Below, one piece after another: positions 26,286 through 34,787 of a DNA stretch of 64,000 bases; the first letter of the stretch is position 1; the number at the start of each line of letters is the position of its first letter. This DNA comes from Solwaraspora sp. WMMD406 (lineage in GTDB: Bacteria; Actinomycetota; Actinomycetes; Mycobacteriales; Micromonosporaceae): NCBI RefSeq assembly GCF_029626025.1, contig NZ_JARUBF010000001.1, positions 1,178,001-1,242,000 on the forward strand. The letters are read 5' to 3'. A program made the translations under genes and the position numbers. The notes below the pieces were generated by a model, which saw only the letters and a list, made by a program, of their open reading frames with translations, was not told where the DNA came from and searched no databases.

Positions 26286-27721
26286 GCGGCGACAGCAGCG
26301 GCGACCCGGACCGGCGGCGTACGGCGTACCAGCGGACGACCGCCCGGTGGGCGCGACGGCGCGCGTCGCTGGCCGCCCGCCTGCCCGCCTGGCGGGCGCT
26401 CGGCGAGCGACGCGGGCAACGTCCCCAGGCCGGCCAGCAGCTGCAGACCGCCGACCGGTTGCGCGGCCTGCGGATCCGGCTCGCCGCCCTGGTCATGGCG
26501 ATCAACGTGGTCGGGCTCGCCGGAATGGGCGCGGTCGCGCTGCTCGTCGACGAACGGCAACGCGACGAGGTGGTGGCGGCCGAGCTGCGCCGGACCGCCA
26601 GTACGGCAGCCGCCCTGCTCTACTACGACTCCGCCTCGCTGCGGCTGGACAAGCTGTTCGACAACGCGGTGGCCAGCGGCCCGACCGCCGTCTACGTCTA
26701 CGAGGCGGGTCGCGCCGGCGTCACCCTGGTCTTCGCCTATCCGGCCCGGCTGCCGGTGATCCCACCGGCCGGTCTGCTCGGACCGGCCCGGGCCGTCTGG
26801 GCCAGCGGCACCGAGCTCACCGGTCCGGTGCTGGACGGCGCCGGTACGCCGGCCCCGCTGCTCGCCGTACCGTTCGAACACGCCGTCACCGGTACGACCG
26901 CTGGCGCGGTCGTCGTGGTCGGCGACTCCGGGCCGGCCGAAGCGGCCAACCGCCGGCTGGCCCTGGCGTTGGTGGTCGGCGGCCTGTCGTTCACCATCCT
27001 GGCCTGCGCCGGAGGCTATCTGCTCGCCCGACGGGGCACCGAGCCGATCGCCGAAGCACTCAACCAGCAGGAGCGGTTCGTCGCCGACGCGGCACACGAG
27101 CTGCGCACCCCGCTGACGGTGATCCGGGCGGTGTCCGACACCGCCCTGGCGGAACCGCAACGGCGTCCCGCCGCCCTGCGCCAGGTGGTCCGCTCGGCCG
27201 ACCGGCTGGCCGATTCGGTCTCCGTCCTGCTCACCCGGGCGCAGCTCGTCGCCGGTCTGCGGGACCTGCGCCGGGAACCGTTCCGGCTCGACCAGTTGGC
27301 CGAGGAGGTCCTGGCGGACACGGTCGTGCCGCCGCACACCGGGGAGCCGATCACCGAGCCGGTGGTGGCCGTCGGCGACCCGGCCCTGATCCGGATCGCG
27401 TTGCGCAACCTGATCCAGAACGCCGTACAGCACGGTCGGGTCGCCGACCTGCCGGCCGAGGTGTGCCTACGGGTCAGCGCGAACCCGCCGACGGTCCGGG
27501 TCCGCGACCGTGGCAGCGGGCTCGACGAGGCGGTGGCCGCCGCACCCGGTCAGCGGTTCCGCACCAGCGCCGAGGACGGCACCGGACTGGGCCTCGCCAT
27601 CGCCAGCTGGGTGGCCGAACTGCACGGCGGGCACCTGCGGCTGAGCAACGCCGACGGCGGAGGCACCGAGGCCCGGCTCCGGCTGCCCGACAGTCCGGCT
27701 CCGGCCGCCCGACGAACCTAG
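26282..27721 (+). CDS. Sensor histidine kinase partner of the response regulator
   Basis: A 479-residue membrane kinase. A long Arg-rich cytoplasmic N-terminus (~65 residues) precedes the first membrane helix (LAALVMAINVVGLAGMGAVALLV). An extracytoplasmic sensor region (about 90-215) and a second helix (LALALVVGGLSFTILACAGGYLL) follow. Then come the phospho-acceptor H-box VADAAHELRTPLTVI, N-box NLIQNAVQHG, and catalytic motifs VRVRDRGSGL and GTGLGLAIASWVAELHGG. The start overlaps the regulator stop by 4 nt. Signal is unknown. Confidence 0.93.
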   Translation: MSGDSSGDPDRRRTAYQRTTARWARRRASLAARLPAWRALGERRGQRPQAGQQLQTADRLRGLRIRLAALVMAINVVGLAGMGAVALLVDERQRDEVVAAELRRTASTAAALLYYDSASLRLDKLFDNAVASGPTAVYVYEAGRAGVTLVFAYPARLPVIPPAGLLGPARAVWASGTELTGPVLDGAGTPAPLLAVPFEHAVTGTTAGAVVVVGDSGPAEAANRRLALALVVGGLSFTILACAGGYLLARRGTEPIAEALNQQERFVADAAHELRTPLTVIRAVSDTALAEPQRRPAALRQVVRSADRLADSVSVLLTRAQLVAGLRDLRREPFRLDQLAEEVLADTVVPPHTGEPITEPVVAVGDPALIRIALRNLIQNAVQHGRVADLPAEVCLRVSANPPTVRVRDRGSGLDEAVAAAPGQRFRTSAEDGTGLGLAIASWVAELHGGHLRLSNADGGGTEARLRLPDSPAPAARRT

Positions 27722-27746
27722 TCGGCCGGCCCGGGCGCGGCGGGTC

Positions 27747-28206
27747 CTAGCCGGCGGGCGTGCCGCTCGGGCTGATGGCGTACCACTCGTCGGCCAGCCC
27801 GTGGCCGTTGATGTCGCCCGGCATCCGATCGCCGGCGTAGCCGTACAGCGGCCACCCGGCGAGGCTGAGCTGGCGACTACCGTCGAGGCGGTCGAAGCAG
27901 GCCACCAACTGTCGGTCGATTCCCTCGACCCGGATCTCCCCCTGGCAGGGCACCGGCAGCCAGGACCGGGCACAGACCGGGTCACACACCGACCGGCTCG
28001 GGTCAGCGGAGTCCCGCTCGGATCGATACAGCACGTACCCTTGGGCGTCGATGACGATCTGGTCCAGATTGCGCGAGGAAACCGCGTAGAGCGCGGTGCC
28101 GGGCGGGGACGGAGTCGGATCCGACGGGACCACCAGCGGCGACGTCTCGGGCCGGACCCTGACAGCCGGCGACGGCGAGCAGCGCCGCCAGCATGACCCG
28201 TCTCAT
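27747..28206 (-). pseudogene. Secreted-repeat lipoprotein gene interrupted by a frameshift
   Basis: One frame gives a lipoprotein signal from ATG 28206 (MRRVMLAALLAVAGC, lipobox AVAGC). After that Cys the homologous protein continues in the +1 frame, giving the linker VRVRPETSPLVVPSDPTPSPPG and then a COG4315/Lipoprotein_15-type domain (LYAVSSRNLDQIVIDAQGYV, SVCDPVCARSWLPV, LAGWPLYGYAGD) ending at 27747. In the signal frame the reading continues into unrelated basic sequence. A one-base loss (or sequencing error) near 28155-28165 explains it. If the gene is intact in the cell, its product would be an extracytoplasmic lipoprotein of unknown function. Confidence 0.7.
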
Positions 28207-28265
28207 CAAAACCTCACGCTCCTCGCCGCAGGATAAGTAGGTCCGACCAGTCGCAGGAGGTGGAC

Positions 28266-29408
28266 GTGCGCGCTGTGCGGAGCGTGGTGGCAGCGCTCGT
28301 CCTGCTGCCCACGGTAACCGCCTGTGTCGCCAGCGGCGGCGACGGGTCGGTGGCGACAAGCGCCTGCGGGAGCCGGATCGCGGTGCTCGGCCCGCTCAGC
28401 GGGGACTCGGCCGACCTCGGGGGCAACATCCGCGCCGGGGCGCAGCTGGCGTTCGCCGCGTACCACGACGAGCATCCCGACTGCCCGGTGGAGCTGGTCG
28501 ACTTCGACTCGCAGGGCGATCCCAAGCAGGCTCCCGCGCTCGCGCAGCAGATCGTGGACGATCCCCGCGTCATCGGGGTGATCGGTCCGGGGTTCTCCGG
28601 CGAGGCGGAAGCCGCCCTTCCGATCCTCGACCAGGGTGGGGTCACCACCATCACCACCTCGGCGACCCGTACCGCGCTCAGCGAGCGGGGCTGGTCGACG
28701 TTCCACCGGCTCGTCGGCAACGACGCCGCCCAGGGCCGGGCCGCCGGCTGGTACATCGACCAGGTGCTCGACTCCACCGCCGTCTTCGTCGTCGACGACG
28801 ACAGTGCGTACGGCCGCGGCCTGGCCGACGAGGTGGTCGCCGGACTCGGTCCGAAGGTGGTGCAGCGGGCCACCGTCGCCAGCCGGTCGACCGACTTCGG
28901 CGCGGTGGTGAGCCAGATCCGCTCGGCGGACGCCGACGTCGTCTTCTACGGCGGCTACTACGCCGAGGCCGGCCGCCTGCAGCGGCAACTGTGGGCGGCC
29001 GGCGTACGGGCGAGCTTCGTCGCCGGGGACGGGGTCAAGGCCGACGGGTTCCTCCGGGCGGCCGGCCCGGACGCCGCCGACGGGGCGGTGATCACCTGCC
29101 CGTGCCTGCCGCCGGAGCGCGCCGCCGCCGCGTTCCCGCAGCGTTACCGGCAGATGTTCGGGGTGGAGCCGGGCACCAACAGCGCCGAGTCCTACGACGC
29201 CGCGCAGGTGTTCCTCGCCGGCGTGCAGGCCGGGCACGGCGACCGGACGTCGATGGAGGCGTTCGTCGACGGCTACCGGGGGCCAGGCGTCACCACCCGG
29301 ATCGAGTGGACACCCGAAGGCGAGTTGGCCGACTCGTCGGTTTCGGTGTGGGCATTTCGCGTCGAGCGCGGACGGTTCGTAGCGGAACGACCCATCCCGG
29401 CAAGCTGA
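28266..29408 (+). CDS. LivK-type extracytoplasmic binding lipoprotein, orphan
   Basis: A ~380-residue periplasmic-binding-fold protein of the branched-chain amino-acid/amide type. The signal peptide ends in a lipobox (LLPTVTAC), then CGSRIAVLGPLSGDSADLGGNIRAGAQLAF opens the first lobe. FYGGYYAEAGRLQRQLWAAG and TNSAESYDAAQVFLAG are typical of the second lobe. No LivHMGF transport genes are adjacent, so it may supply a distant transporter or act as a sensor. GTG at 28266 has GGAGG 5 nt upstream; GTG at 28260 overlaps that box and is less likely. Confidence 0.88.
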   Translation: MRAVRSVVAALVLLPTVTACVASGGDGSVATSACGSRIAVLGPLSGDSADLGGNIRAGAQLAFAAYHDEHPDCPVELVDFDSQGDPKQAPALAQQIVDDPRVIGVIGPGFSGEAEAALPILDQGGVTTITTSATRTALSERGWSTFHRLVGNDAAQGRAAGWYIDQVLDSTAVFVVDDDSAYGRGLADEVVAGLGPKVVQRATVASRSTDFGAVVSQIRSADADVVFYGGYYAEAGRLQRQLWAAGVRASFVAGDGVKADGFLRAAGPDAADGAVITCPCLPPERAAAAFPQRYRQMFGVEPGTNSAESYDAAQVFLAGVQAGHGDRTSMEAFVDGYRGPGVTTRIEWTPEGELADSSVSVWAFRVERGRFVAERPIPAS

Positions 29409-29456
29409 CCTGCGCGCCGGTGGGCGCGCCCGTGACGTGGGAGAGGAGTGCACCCC

Positions 29457-30245
29457 ATGGCCGTATCGACGTCGACCGGTGGTGCCGCCGGCCCGACCGG
29501 CACCGGGCCGGACCACCGCCCGGGGGGTGGCGCGGACAAGGTCCTGCGGGCCGTGGCCGACGGCCCGCTCGGTCCGTACTCACTGCTGGAGGCGGCGTTC
29601 TGCTGGAACGAGCGTCGGCCGGTCGGATGGCGCCGGCTCGGTCCGGCCAGTACGGCCCCGGCCCGACAGCTCCCGGTGGCGCAGATCGAACGACCGGCGG
29701 CGGCGGTCCGGATGACGCGACTGCTGACCACGATGACCTGGGCGGTCGGCACGCCACTCGGGCCGGCGTCACCCGTGGCTCGGGTCGAGGTGACCGCCGA
29801 GGGGTACCACCGGGTGTTGCGGGCTCTGGCCGGGGCGTGGCGTGACGGTCGGCGAATGCTCGCCAGCCCGGGCGTCGCGGCGGCGCACTACCCGGCGGCG
29901 CTCGCCGTGTGGCGGATGGCGGCCCTGCTCAGCCCGGCCGACCATGGCGCGGGGATGCTCACCGTGTCGGTGAGCATCCCCGCCGCCGCGTTGCTGCACA
30001 GCGCCGCACCAGCGTTGGCGCTGCCGCACTCGATCGTCCAGCGGGGCGGGCGCAGTACGGTGATCCGCGCCGACCGGCCAACGTTGTTCCGCCGCCTGCT
30101 TGCCGATCTGGAAGCGCCCCTCCCGACGGCGCCTGGCCCGAGGACGACACCCGCGCTGGTCGGGTCATCGACGGCAGTCGCCCTCGCGCCCGGCGCGCAT
30201 CTTCGGCAGCAGCCGGCCTTGCGGCTCGCGGTGGCCGGTCGCTGA
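29457..30245 (+). CDS. Hypothetical protein
   Basis: A 262-residue frame with consistent G/C third positions and a GAGGAG box upstream of the ATG at 29457. I recognise no family. The sequence is rich in Ala, Pro and Arg, with a GGADKVLRAVADGPLGPYSLLEAAFCWNERRP stretch (split here for reading only: GGADKVLRAVADG, PLGPYSLLEAAFCWNERRP) and no clear membrane segment or signal peptide. Its last codons (VAGR and stop) are the start of the 30-bp tandem repeat that follows, and it converges on the - strand gene at 30362. The coding call rests on codon bias only. Confidence 0.55.
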   Translation: MAVSTSTGGAAGPTGTGPDHRPGGGADKVLRAVADGPLGPYSLLEAAFCWNERRPVGWRRLGPASTAPARQLPVAQIERPAAAVRMTRLLTTMTWAVGTPLGPASPVARVEVTAEGYHRVLRALAGAWRDGRRMLASPGVAAAHYPAALAVWRMAALLSPADHGAGMLTVSVSIPAAALLHSAAPALALPHSIVQRGGRSTVIRADRPTLFRRLLADLEAPLPTAPGPRTTPALVGSSTAVALAPGAHLRQQPALRLAVAGR

Positions 30246-30363
30246 CTCCCTTCCCGCCGAGCGGCCGGTCGCTGGCTCCCTTCCCGCCGAGCGGCCGGTC
30301 GCTGGCTCCCTTCCCGCCGAGCGGCCGGTCGCTGGCTCCCTTCCCGCCGAGCGGCCGGTCGCT
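30233..30363. repeat. 30-bp tandem repeat, 4.4 copies
   Basis: Four full 30-bp units start at 30233, 30263, 30293 and 30323, and an 11-bp partial copy starts at 30353. The later units are identical; the first differs by one base (GACTCC versus GGCTCC). The array exactly fills the space between two convergent genes, with its first bases giving the stop of one and its last bases the stop of the other. Each unit junction contains AGCGGCCGGTCGCT, a near-palindrome. It looks like a minisatellite that may act as a multi-hairpin bidirectional terminator. Confidence 0.95.
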
Positions 30364-31276
30364 ATCCGACGGCCGGCCGGCGCGGTCGCCGGGTCAACCC
30401 GAACCCGATCACCCCGGCGATCGCGGCGAGTGCGCCGCCGGCCGCTGTCCACACCCACCGGCTGGAGAACTCGGGCAACCAGCCGGTGAGGCGGTCCCAC
30501 CAGCTCCGGGCGGTCCCGCCATCGGTGTCTTCCGACGCCTCGGCACCGTCGTCGGAACCCTCCGCCGAGCTGGCGGTGCCGTCGTCGGCCGCCGTGTCGC
30601 TGACGGCGGAGGCGGTGTCGGTGGACGTGTCCACCGAGCCCTGCCGCGTGGTCGGGTGCAGCGGGCTCCGTAGCTGGCCGCCTTCCGGTCTGGGATCACC
30701 GGTCACGTCGGCGGTGACCCGCAGCTCCACCCGCACCGGGAGGCCGAGATCCCGCTCGGTCAAATCGGCGACGGAGACCCGGACGTAGTAGGTGCCGGGC
30801 AGCGGGTCGCCGGACCAGGGCTCCGCCCAGGACCGGACCTGCCGGAGCAGGCAGCCGGCCCGCACGGTGCGGTCGGCGACGGTGGCGTTCGGCGACTGTG
30901 CCCCGGCGGTGCATGCCTGTCGACGTCGCAACCCGTCGAAGACGTCGATCGTCCAGGTCACGTCGCCACTGCGGCTCGCCGGATCGGGCAGCGAGATCGT
31001 CGCGGCGATCTCGCTGGTCTGGCCGGCGACGGCCGGGAACGACCAGTAGAGGTACTCCCCGGTGGCGGCGGATACCCGTACCGGCTGGTCGATGTTGACC
31101 GCCGCCGCGGTGAGGAACGAGGTGCCGGCCTTGGTCAGGGTGGCGTCGACCGGCACCGGGGTCGGACCCTGCGCGGCGGCCGGCGTCGCGGCGAGCAGCG
31201 TCAGGGCCCCAGCGAGCAGCGGCAGCGCACCGGTGGTCAGCGCGGTGCGGACCGGATCCAACTGATGACGGGGCAT
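30362..31276 (-). CDS. Exported, C-terminally membrane-anchored protein, partner of the VWA protein
   Basis: A 304-residue protein. A signal peptide (about 1-36, ending ATPAAAQG) precedes an extracytoplasmic region with beta-rich segments such as GEYLYWSFPAVAGQ and GTYYVRVSVADLTERD. A Ser/Thr/Asp-rich low-complexity stalk (about 205-255) leads to a C-terminal membrane helix (VWTAAGGALAAIAGVIGFGL) and a basic tail (RRPRRP). It follows the VWA gene with one intervening base, so the two are co-transcribed. The same layout (signal peptide, ectodomain, one helix) suggests they form a surface complex. No enzymatic motif is visible. Confidence 0.75.
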   Translation of the reverse strand: MPRHQLDPVRTALTTGALPLLAGALTLLAATPAAAQGPTPVPVDATLTKAGTSFLTAAAVNIDQPVRVSAATGEYLYWSFPAVAGQTSEIAATISLPDPASRSGDVTWTIDVFDGLRRRQACTAGAQSPNATVADRTVRAGCLLRQVRSWAEPWSGDPLPGTYYVRVSVADLTERDLGLPVRVELRVTADVTGDPRPEGGQLRSPLHPTTRQGSVDTSTDTASAVSDTAADDGTASSAEGSDDGAEASEDTDGGTARSWWDRLTGWLPEFSSRWVWTAAGGALAAIAGVIGFGLTRRPRRPAVG

Positions 31277-31277
31277 C

Positions 31278-32588
31278 TCAGTTCTCCCTCCAGACCGTGT
31301 TCCACCAGCGGGTCGCCCAGCCGGTCAGCAGGCCGGTCAGCAGGCCGGCGAGGCCGAGTACGGCGAGGAGCAGCCACCCTCGACCGAGTCCGGGACGGTC
31401 CGGGGTGGGGGACGCGGCCACCAGGTCCACGGTGAGTTCGACGGGCATGCCGGGATCGGTGGCGGTGCCGCCGGCGGGGGAGAACGAGTTGCTGATAACC
31501 AGGCACACGATCTCGGGAGCCGGCGGGTCGTCGGTCGCGGTGTCGGCGTCCGTACGGCCGGTGTCGTCGGTCCCGGAACCGGGCCGGTCCAGATCCTCGG
31601 CCGACGACCAGCGTAGCCCGGTGGAGAGTACGTCGGTACGGCCGCTGCCGGCGTCGGTGCCACGGACCAACTCGCGGCCGTCCGGGTGCACCGCCCGGAG
31701 CAGGACGCCGTAGTCACGGTTCACCGGCCGGTCGAGCGCGATGCTGACCGAGGCCCGCAGCTCCTGCTCCGGCTGGACCGTCACCCGGTACCAGCGGTGC
31801 TCGGCGAAGCGTTCCCGGTCGGCGTAGACCCCGGCGGTGAGCAGCGGGGCGGCCGCGCAGTCCGGACTGCCGGTGACGAGCTCGGGCGTGGCGGTGTAGC
31901 TGTCCTGGGCCCGGTCGACCAGTTGGTTGATCCGCTCGGCGAGCTGGTCGGCGCTCTGCGCCGTCGTGTAGGTACCGCCGGTCGCGGCGGCGATGCAGAC
32001 CAACTGTTGGCGTACCTTGTCGTCGCGGATGAGCCCGAGGGTGTCCACGATCAGCCGGGTGCCCTGCGCGGCGAGCTCGCGCGCGACGTCGCAGGGGTCC
32101 GGCGGGGCGCAGGTGTCTTCACCATCGGTGATGAGCACGATCCGGCGCGCCGTCTCGCCGGTGCCGAGGTCCTTGGCCGCTTCGCGTAGGGCCAGGCCGA
32201 TCGGCGTGTAGCCGGTCGGCCGCAGGCTGGCGATCGCGGCCTTGGCCTGGCCACGGTCCACCGGACCGACCGGCACGATCTGTTGGGTGTCCTGGCAGCC
32301 CTGTTCCGGATCGTCGCCGGGATAGGTGGCGCCAAGCACCCGGATGCCGAGGTGGGTGCCGTCCGGCACCGCGTCGACGACCTCGTTGAAGGCCCGCTGG
32401 GCGACCGCCATCCGGGTTTCCCCGTCGATGTCGGCCTCCCGCATCGAGCCGCTGACGTCCAGCACCAGCTCCATCCGCAGGTTCTCCGCCGGCCGGGTCT
32501 CGTCGGCGCGGGCGGGCGGAATGCCAGGCAGGACAAGGGCAAGAAGCAGTCCGCAGAGGACTGTCTGGGCCATGCGTCGGATGATCAC
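31278..32588 (-). CDS. Exported von Willebrand factor A domain protein, membrane anchored
   Basis: A 436-residue protein. A signal peptide (VLCGLLLALVLPGIPPARA) leads into a VWA domain (about 35-225) with an intact MIDAS: DVSGSM, the Thr in TGYTPIGLAL and the Asp in LITDGEDTC. An ectodomain of unknown fold follows (about 240-390). A C-terminal helix (GWLLLAVLGLAGLLTGLLTGW) with a short tail comes last. It probably binds a partner through a metal ion at the cell surface. GTG at 32588 or ATG at 32573 could be the start; the second still includes the whole signal peptide. The neighbouring insertion sequence begins within ~50 nt of this gene's start. Confidence 0.85.
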   Translation of the reverse strand: MIIRRMAQTVLCGLLLALVLPGIPPARADETRPAENLRMELVLDVSGSMREADIDGETRMAVAQRAFNEVVDAVPDGTHLGIRVLGATYPGDDPEQGCQDTQQIVPVGPVDRGQAKAAIASLRPTGYTPIGLALREAAKDLGTGETARRIVLITDGEDTCAPPDPCDVARELAAQGTRLIVDTLGLIRDDKVRQQLVCIAAATGGTYTTAQSADQLAERINQLVDRAQDSYTATPELVTGSPDCAAAPLLTAGVYADRERFAEHRWYRVTVQPEQELRASVSIALDRPVNRDYGVLLRAVHPDGRELVRGTDAGSGRTDVLSTGLRWSSAEDLDRPGSGTDDTGRTDADTATDDPPAPEIVCLVISNSFSPAGGTATDPGMPVELTVDLVAASPTPDRPGLGRGWLLLAVLGLAGLLTGLLTGWATRWWNTVWREN

Positions 32589-32637
32589 CGAGCGATCTTA
32601 GTGACCGGCCAGGAGACCATCCACAGTGGCGGGGGGT

Positions 32638-33970
32638 GTCCCTATGGGTTCTGTCAAGCAGCGAGGCGGGGTTCGTCCGCCGGTTTGGGCTGGTATGGCC
32701 GTTGGGTGCGGAGCATGGCGTGGAGGACGTCGACGCGGCGGCGGGCGAGGCAGATGAGGGCGGCGTTGTGTTTCTTGCCCTCAGCGCGTTTGCGGTCGTA
32801 GTAGGCGCGGCTGAGCGGGTCGGCGAGAGCGGCGAACGCGGACAGGAAGAACGCGCGTTTCAGCTGCTTGTTGCCGCCCTTGGGTGGGTGTTCGCCACGG
32901 ATGCTGGTGCCGGAGCGGCGGGTGACCGGGGCCAGGCCGGCGTAGGCGGCCAGGTGGCCGGGGGTGGGGAACGAGGTGCCGTCGCCGACTTCGAGCAGGA
33001 TGCGGGCCGCGGTCCTGACGCCGATGCCGGGCATCGAGGTCAGGACCGGGGCAAGAGGGTGCGCATCAAGCATCCCTTCGACCTGTTCGGCGACCTTGTC
33101 GCGTTGGCGCAGCAGGTCACGCAGGTTGTCGGCGAGTCGGGGAAGGACGGTCTCGGCGGCGGTGGTGCCGGGAACCACGACGGTCTGCGCGTCGAGCGCG
33201 GTGAAGATCTGGTCGACCAGGCGGGCGCCCATGCGTGGCGCGCGGGCCTTGACGATCTCGGTGAGTTTCGCCCGGCCTGCCTTGCGGATGCCGGTGGGTC
33301 CGCCGCACCGCGAGATGGCTTCCAGGACGGCGGGGTGCTGCAGTTTCGGGCCGAGGACGCGTTCCAGGGGTGGGTGGATCTGGGTGAGCAGGCCCCGGAT
33401 GCGGTTGGCGACGCGGGTGACCTCGCCGGCGAGGTCGTCGTCGTAGCCGACCATCACCTCCAGCTCGGCCAGGGCGTCGTCGCCGGTGTCGACCCGGCGC
33501 AGGGTGTGGGGCAGGGTGCGGGCGGCGTCGGCGATGACGTAGGCGTCGCGGGCGTCGGTCTTCGCGGTGCCGGGGTGCAGGTCGGCCAGGCGGCGCATGA
33601 CCAGACCGGGCAGGTAGGCGACCTGGTGGCCGCAGGCGCGGGCGACCGCGACGGGCAGCGCGCCGATCGAGGCGGGCTGGTCGACCACGGCCAGGATCTG
33701 GCCGTGCCGGGCGAGTTTGTCGAACAGTTTCCGCAGCCCGGTTTCGGTGTTGGGCAGCGTCGCGTCGTGCAGCCGCTTGCCGTCGCGGTTCAACGCGACC
33801 GCGTGGTGTCCTTCCTTGCCGACGTCGAGTCCGATGAAGACGCCGAACCCGTCGTGCACAGCTTGCCTCCTCACGGCGATGGCCTGGCTCGGCCGCTGGT
33901 CATAGCGTCGGACTGCCGGCATCCACGTTACGGAGAGACCTACCCCACGACGGGGTGGCCGGGTCCCTAT
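32638..33970 (-). mobile_element. IS110-family insertion sequence (copy 1)
   Basis: GTCCCTAT occurs at 32638-32645 and again at 33963-33970, 1325 bp apart. The pair brackets the IS110 transposase with ~10 nt on its 3' side and ~105 nt on its 5' side, the asymmetric layout of IS110 elements, which lack long terminal inverted repeats. In this family the non-coding end encodes a bridge RNA that guides recombination; 33860-33970 (possibly to ~34080) would be its place. The exact ends are inferred from the short repeat only. Confidence 0.6.
32654..33859 (-). CDS. IS110-family transposase (DEDD recombinase), copy 1
   Basis: A 401-residue transposase. The N-terminal RuvC-like DEDD domain starts FIGLDVGKEGHHAVAL and contains LAVVDQPASIGAL and TAKTDARDAYVIAD. 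The C-terminal Transposase_20 domain has SMPGIGVRTAARILLEVGD and the catalytic-Ser region PVTRRSGTSIRG. GTG at 33859 is chosen because GAGGAGG precedes it and the domain begins there; the open frame runs further upstream without homology. It appears intact. Confidence 0.93.
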   Translation of the reverse strand: MHDGFGVFIGLDVGKEGHHAVALNRDGKRLHDATLPNTETGLRKLFDKLARHGQILAVVDQPASIGALPVAVARACGHQVAYLPGLVMRRLADLHPGTAKTDARDAYVIADAARTLPHTLRRVDTGDDALAELEVMVGYDDDLAGEVTRVANRIRGLLTQIHPPLERVLGPKLQHPAVLEAISRCGGPTGIRKAGRAKLTEIVKARAPRMGARLVDQIFTALDAQTVVVPGTTAAETVLPRLADNLRDLLRQRDKVAEQVEGMLDAHPLAPVLTSMPGIGVRTAARILLEVGDGTSFPTPGHLAAYAGLAPVTRRSGTSIRGEHPPKGGNKQLKRAFFLSAFAALADPLSRAYYDRKRAEGKKHNAALICLARRRVDVLHAMLRTQRPYQPKPADEPRLAA

Positions 33971-34131
33971 CAGCGGTCCGCCGACGCCACCCGGCTCGGC
34001 GACAACACCCCCCGGATCATGCGTACGACAGGGGCATTCAGTCATACCGAGCCGGGCGACCGAGCAGTCCCCGGCTGGGGACGATCAAAAAGACCTCCGA
34101 TCTCCGGAAGCGTCAAGTCGTCGGTTCGCCG

Positions 34132-34767
34132 TCAGGTGATGAACTGGAAGATCTTGCCGGTCTCCAGCGGCTGTGGGGTGCCGGTGAAGCGGTGAACGCC
34201 GACGGAGAACAGCACGTCGTCGGGTGCGGTGAAAGCCTGTTCGGCGAACCCTGCGTCGGCCAGCCACCTTCGGACCGCCGGTGTCAGGTCGGGTGCTCGT
34301 CGTGTCCTGGTCCAGATCACTGTGGCGTCGGCAGCGCAGATCTGCGGCAGCGCGTGAATGGTGGTGTGGGCGTCGGCGTCGCTGATGTTGCCCAGGACGC
34401 CTGCCATGATGACCAGGTCGGCGGGCACCGCCTGCCGGTATGAGGCGAGGTCACCGGCGTCGGCCTGCCCGACGGTCACCGTGTCGAGGCCTTCGGCGAT
34501 TGCTCGGGTCCGGGCCGCGGCGACGTTGCGCGGTTCGTACTCGAGCAGCGTGGCGCTGACTCGCACGGCGTCCTGGCGCGACGCCAGCACGGTGAGAATG
34601 TCGTGACCTTGGCCGGCGCACATGCTGAGCACGGACACCGGTTCGCCAGGTCGCTCATCGAGCCACGCGGCGATGTGCTGCTGGACCAGCTTCAGTCGGC
34701 GTGCCAGGGGCGAGCCGGGGTCGGTGTAAGGGCTGTGCCAGGCGTACCAGTCCTTGCCGTCGTTCAT
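34132..34767 (-). CDS. Class I SAM-dependent methyltransferase
   Basis: A 211-residue methyltransferase. The N-terminus WYAWHSPYTDPGSPLARRL is typical of a small actinobacterial family. SAM motif I reads VLSMCAGQGHDIL, motif II is LLEYEPRNVAAA, and PADLVIMAGVLGNI follows. The substrate is unknown. It lies between two IS110-family elements; the stop of the second transposase is only 20 nt upstream of this ATG, so the IS has replaced its native promoter and probably its ribosome-binding site. Expression may now depend on the IS or be lost. Confidence 0.82.
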   Translation of the reverse strand: MNDGKDWYAWHSPYTDPGSPLARRLKLVQQHIAAWLDERPGEPVSVLSMCAGQGHDILTVLASRQDAVRVSATLLEYEPRNVAAARTRAIAEGLDTVTVGQADAGDLASYRQAVPADLVIMAGVLGNISDADAHTTIHALPQICAADATVIWTRTRRAPDLTPAVRRWLADAGFAEQAFTAPDDVLFSVGVHRFTGTPQPLETGKIFQFIT

Positions 34768-34787
34768 GGGCGCCGAGTTTGCCAGTG

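Noticed and set aside
30233-30363. Possible CRISPR array
   Set aside because: The 30-bp units are directly adjacent with no spacers, and no cas genes are nearby.
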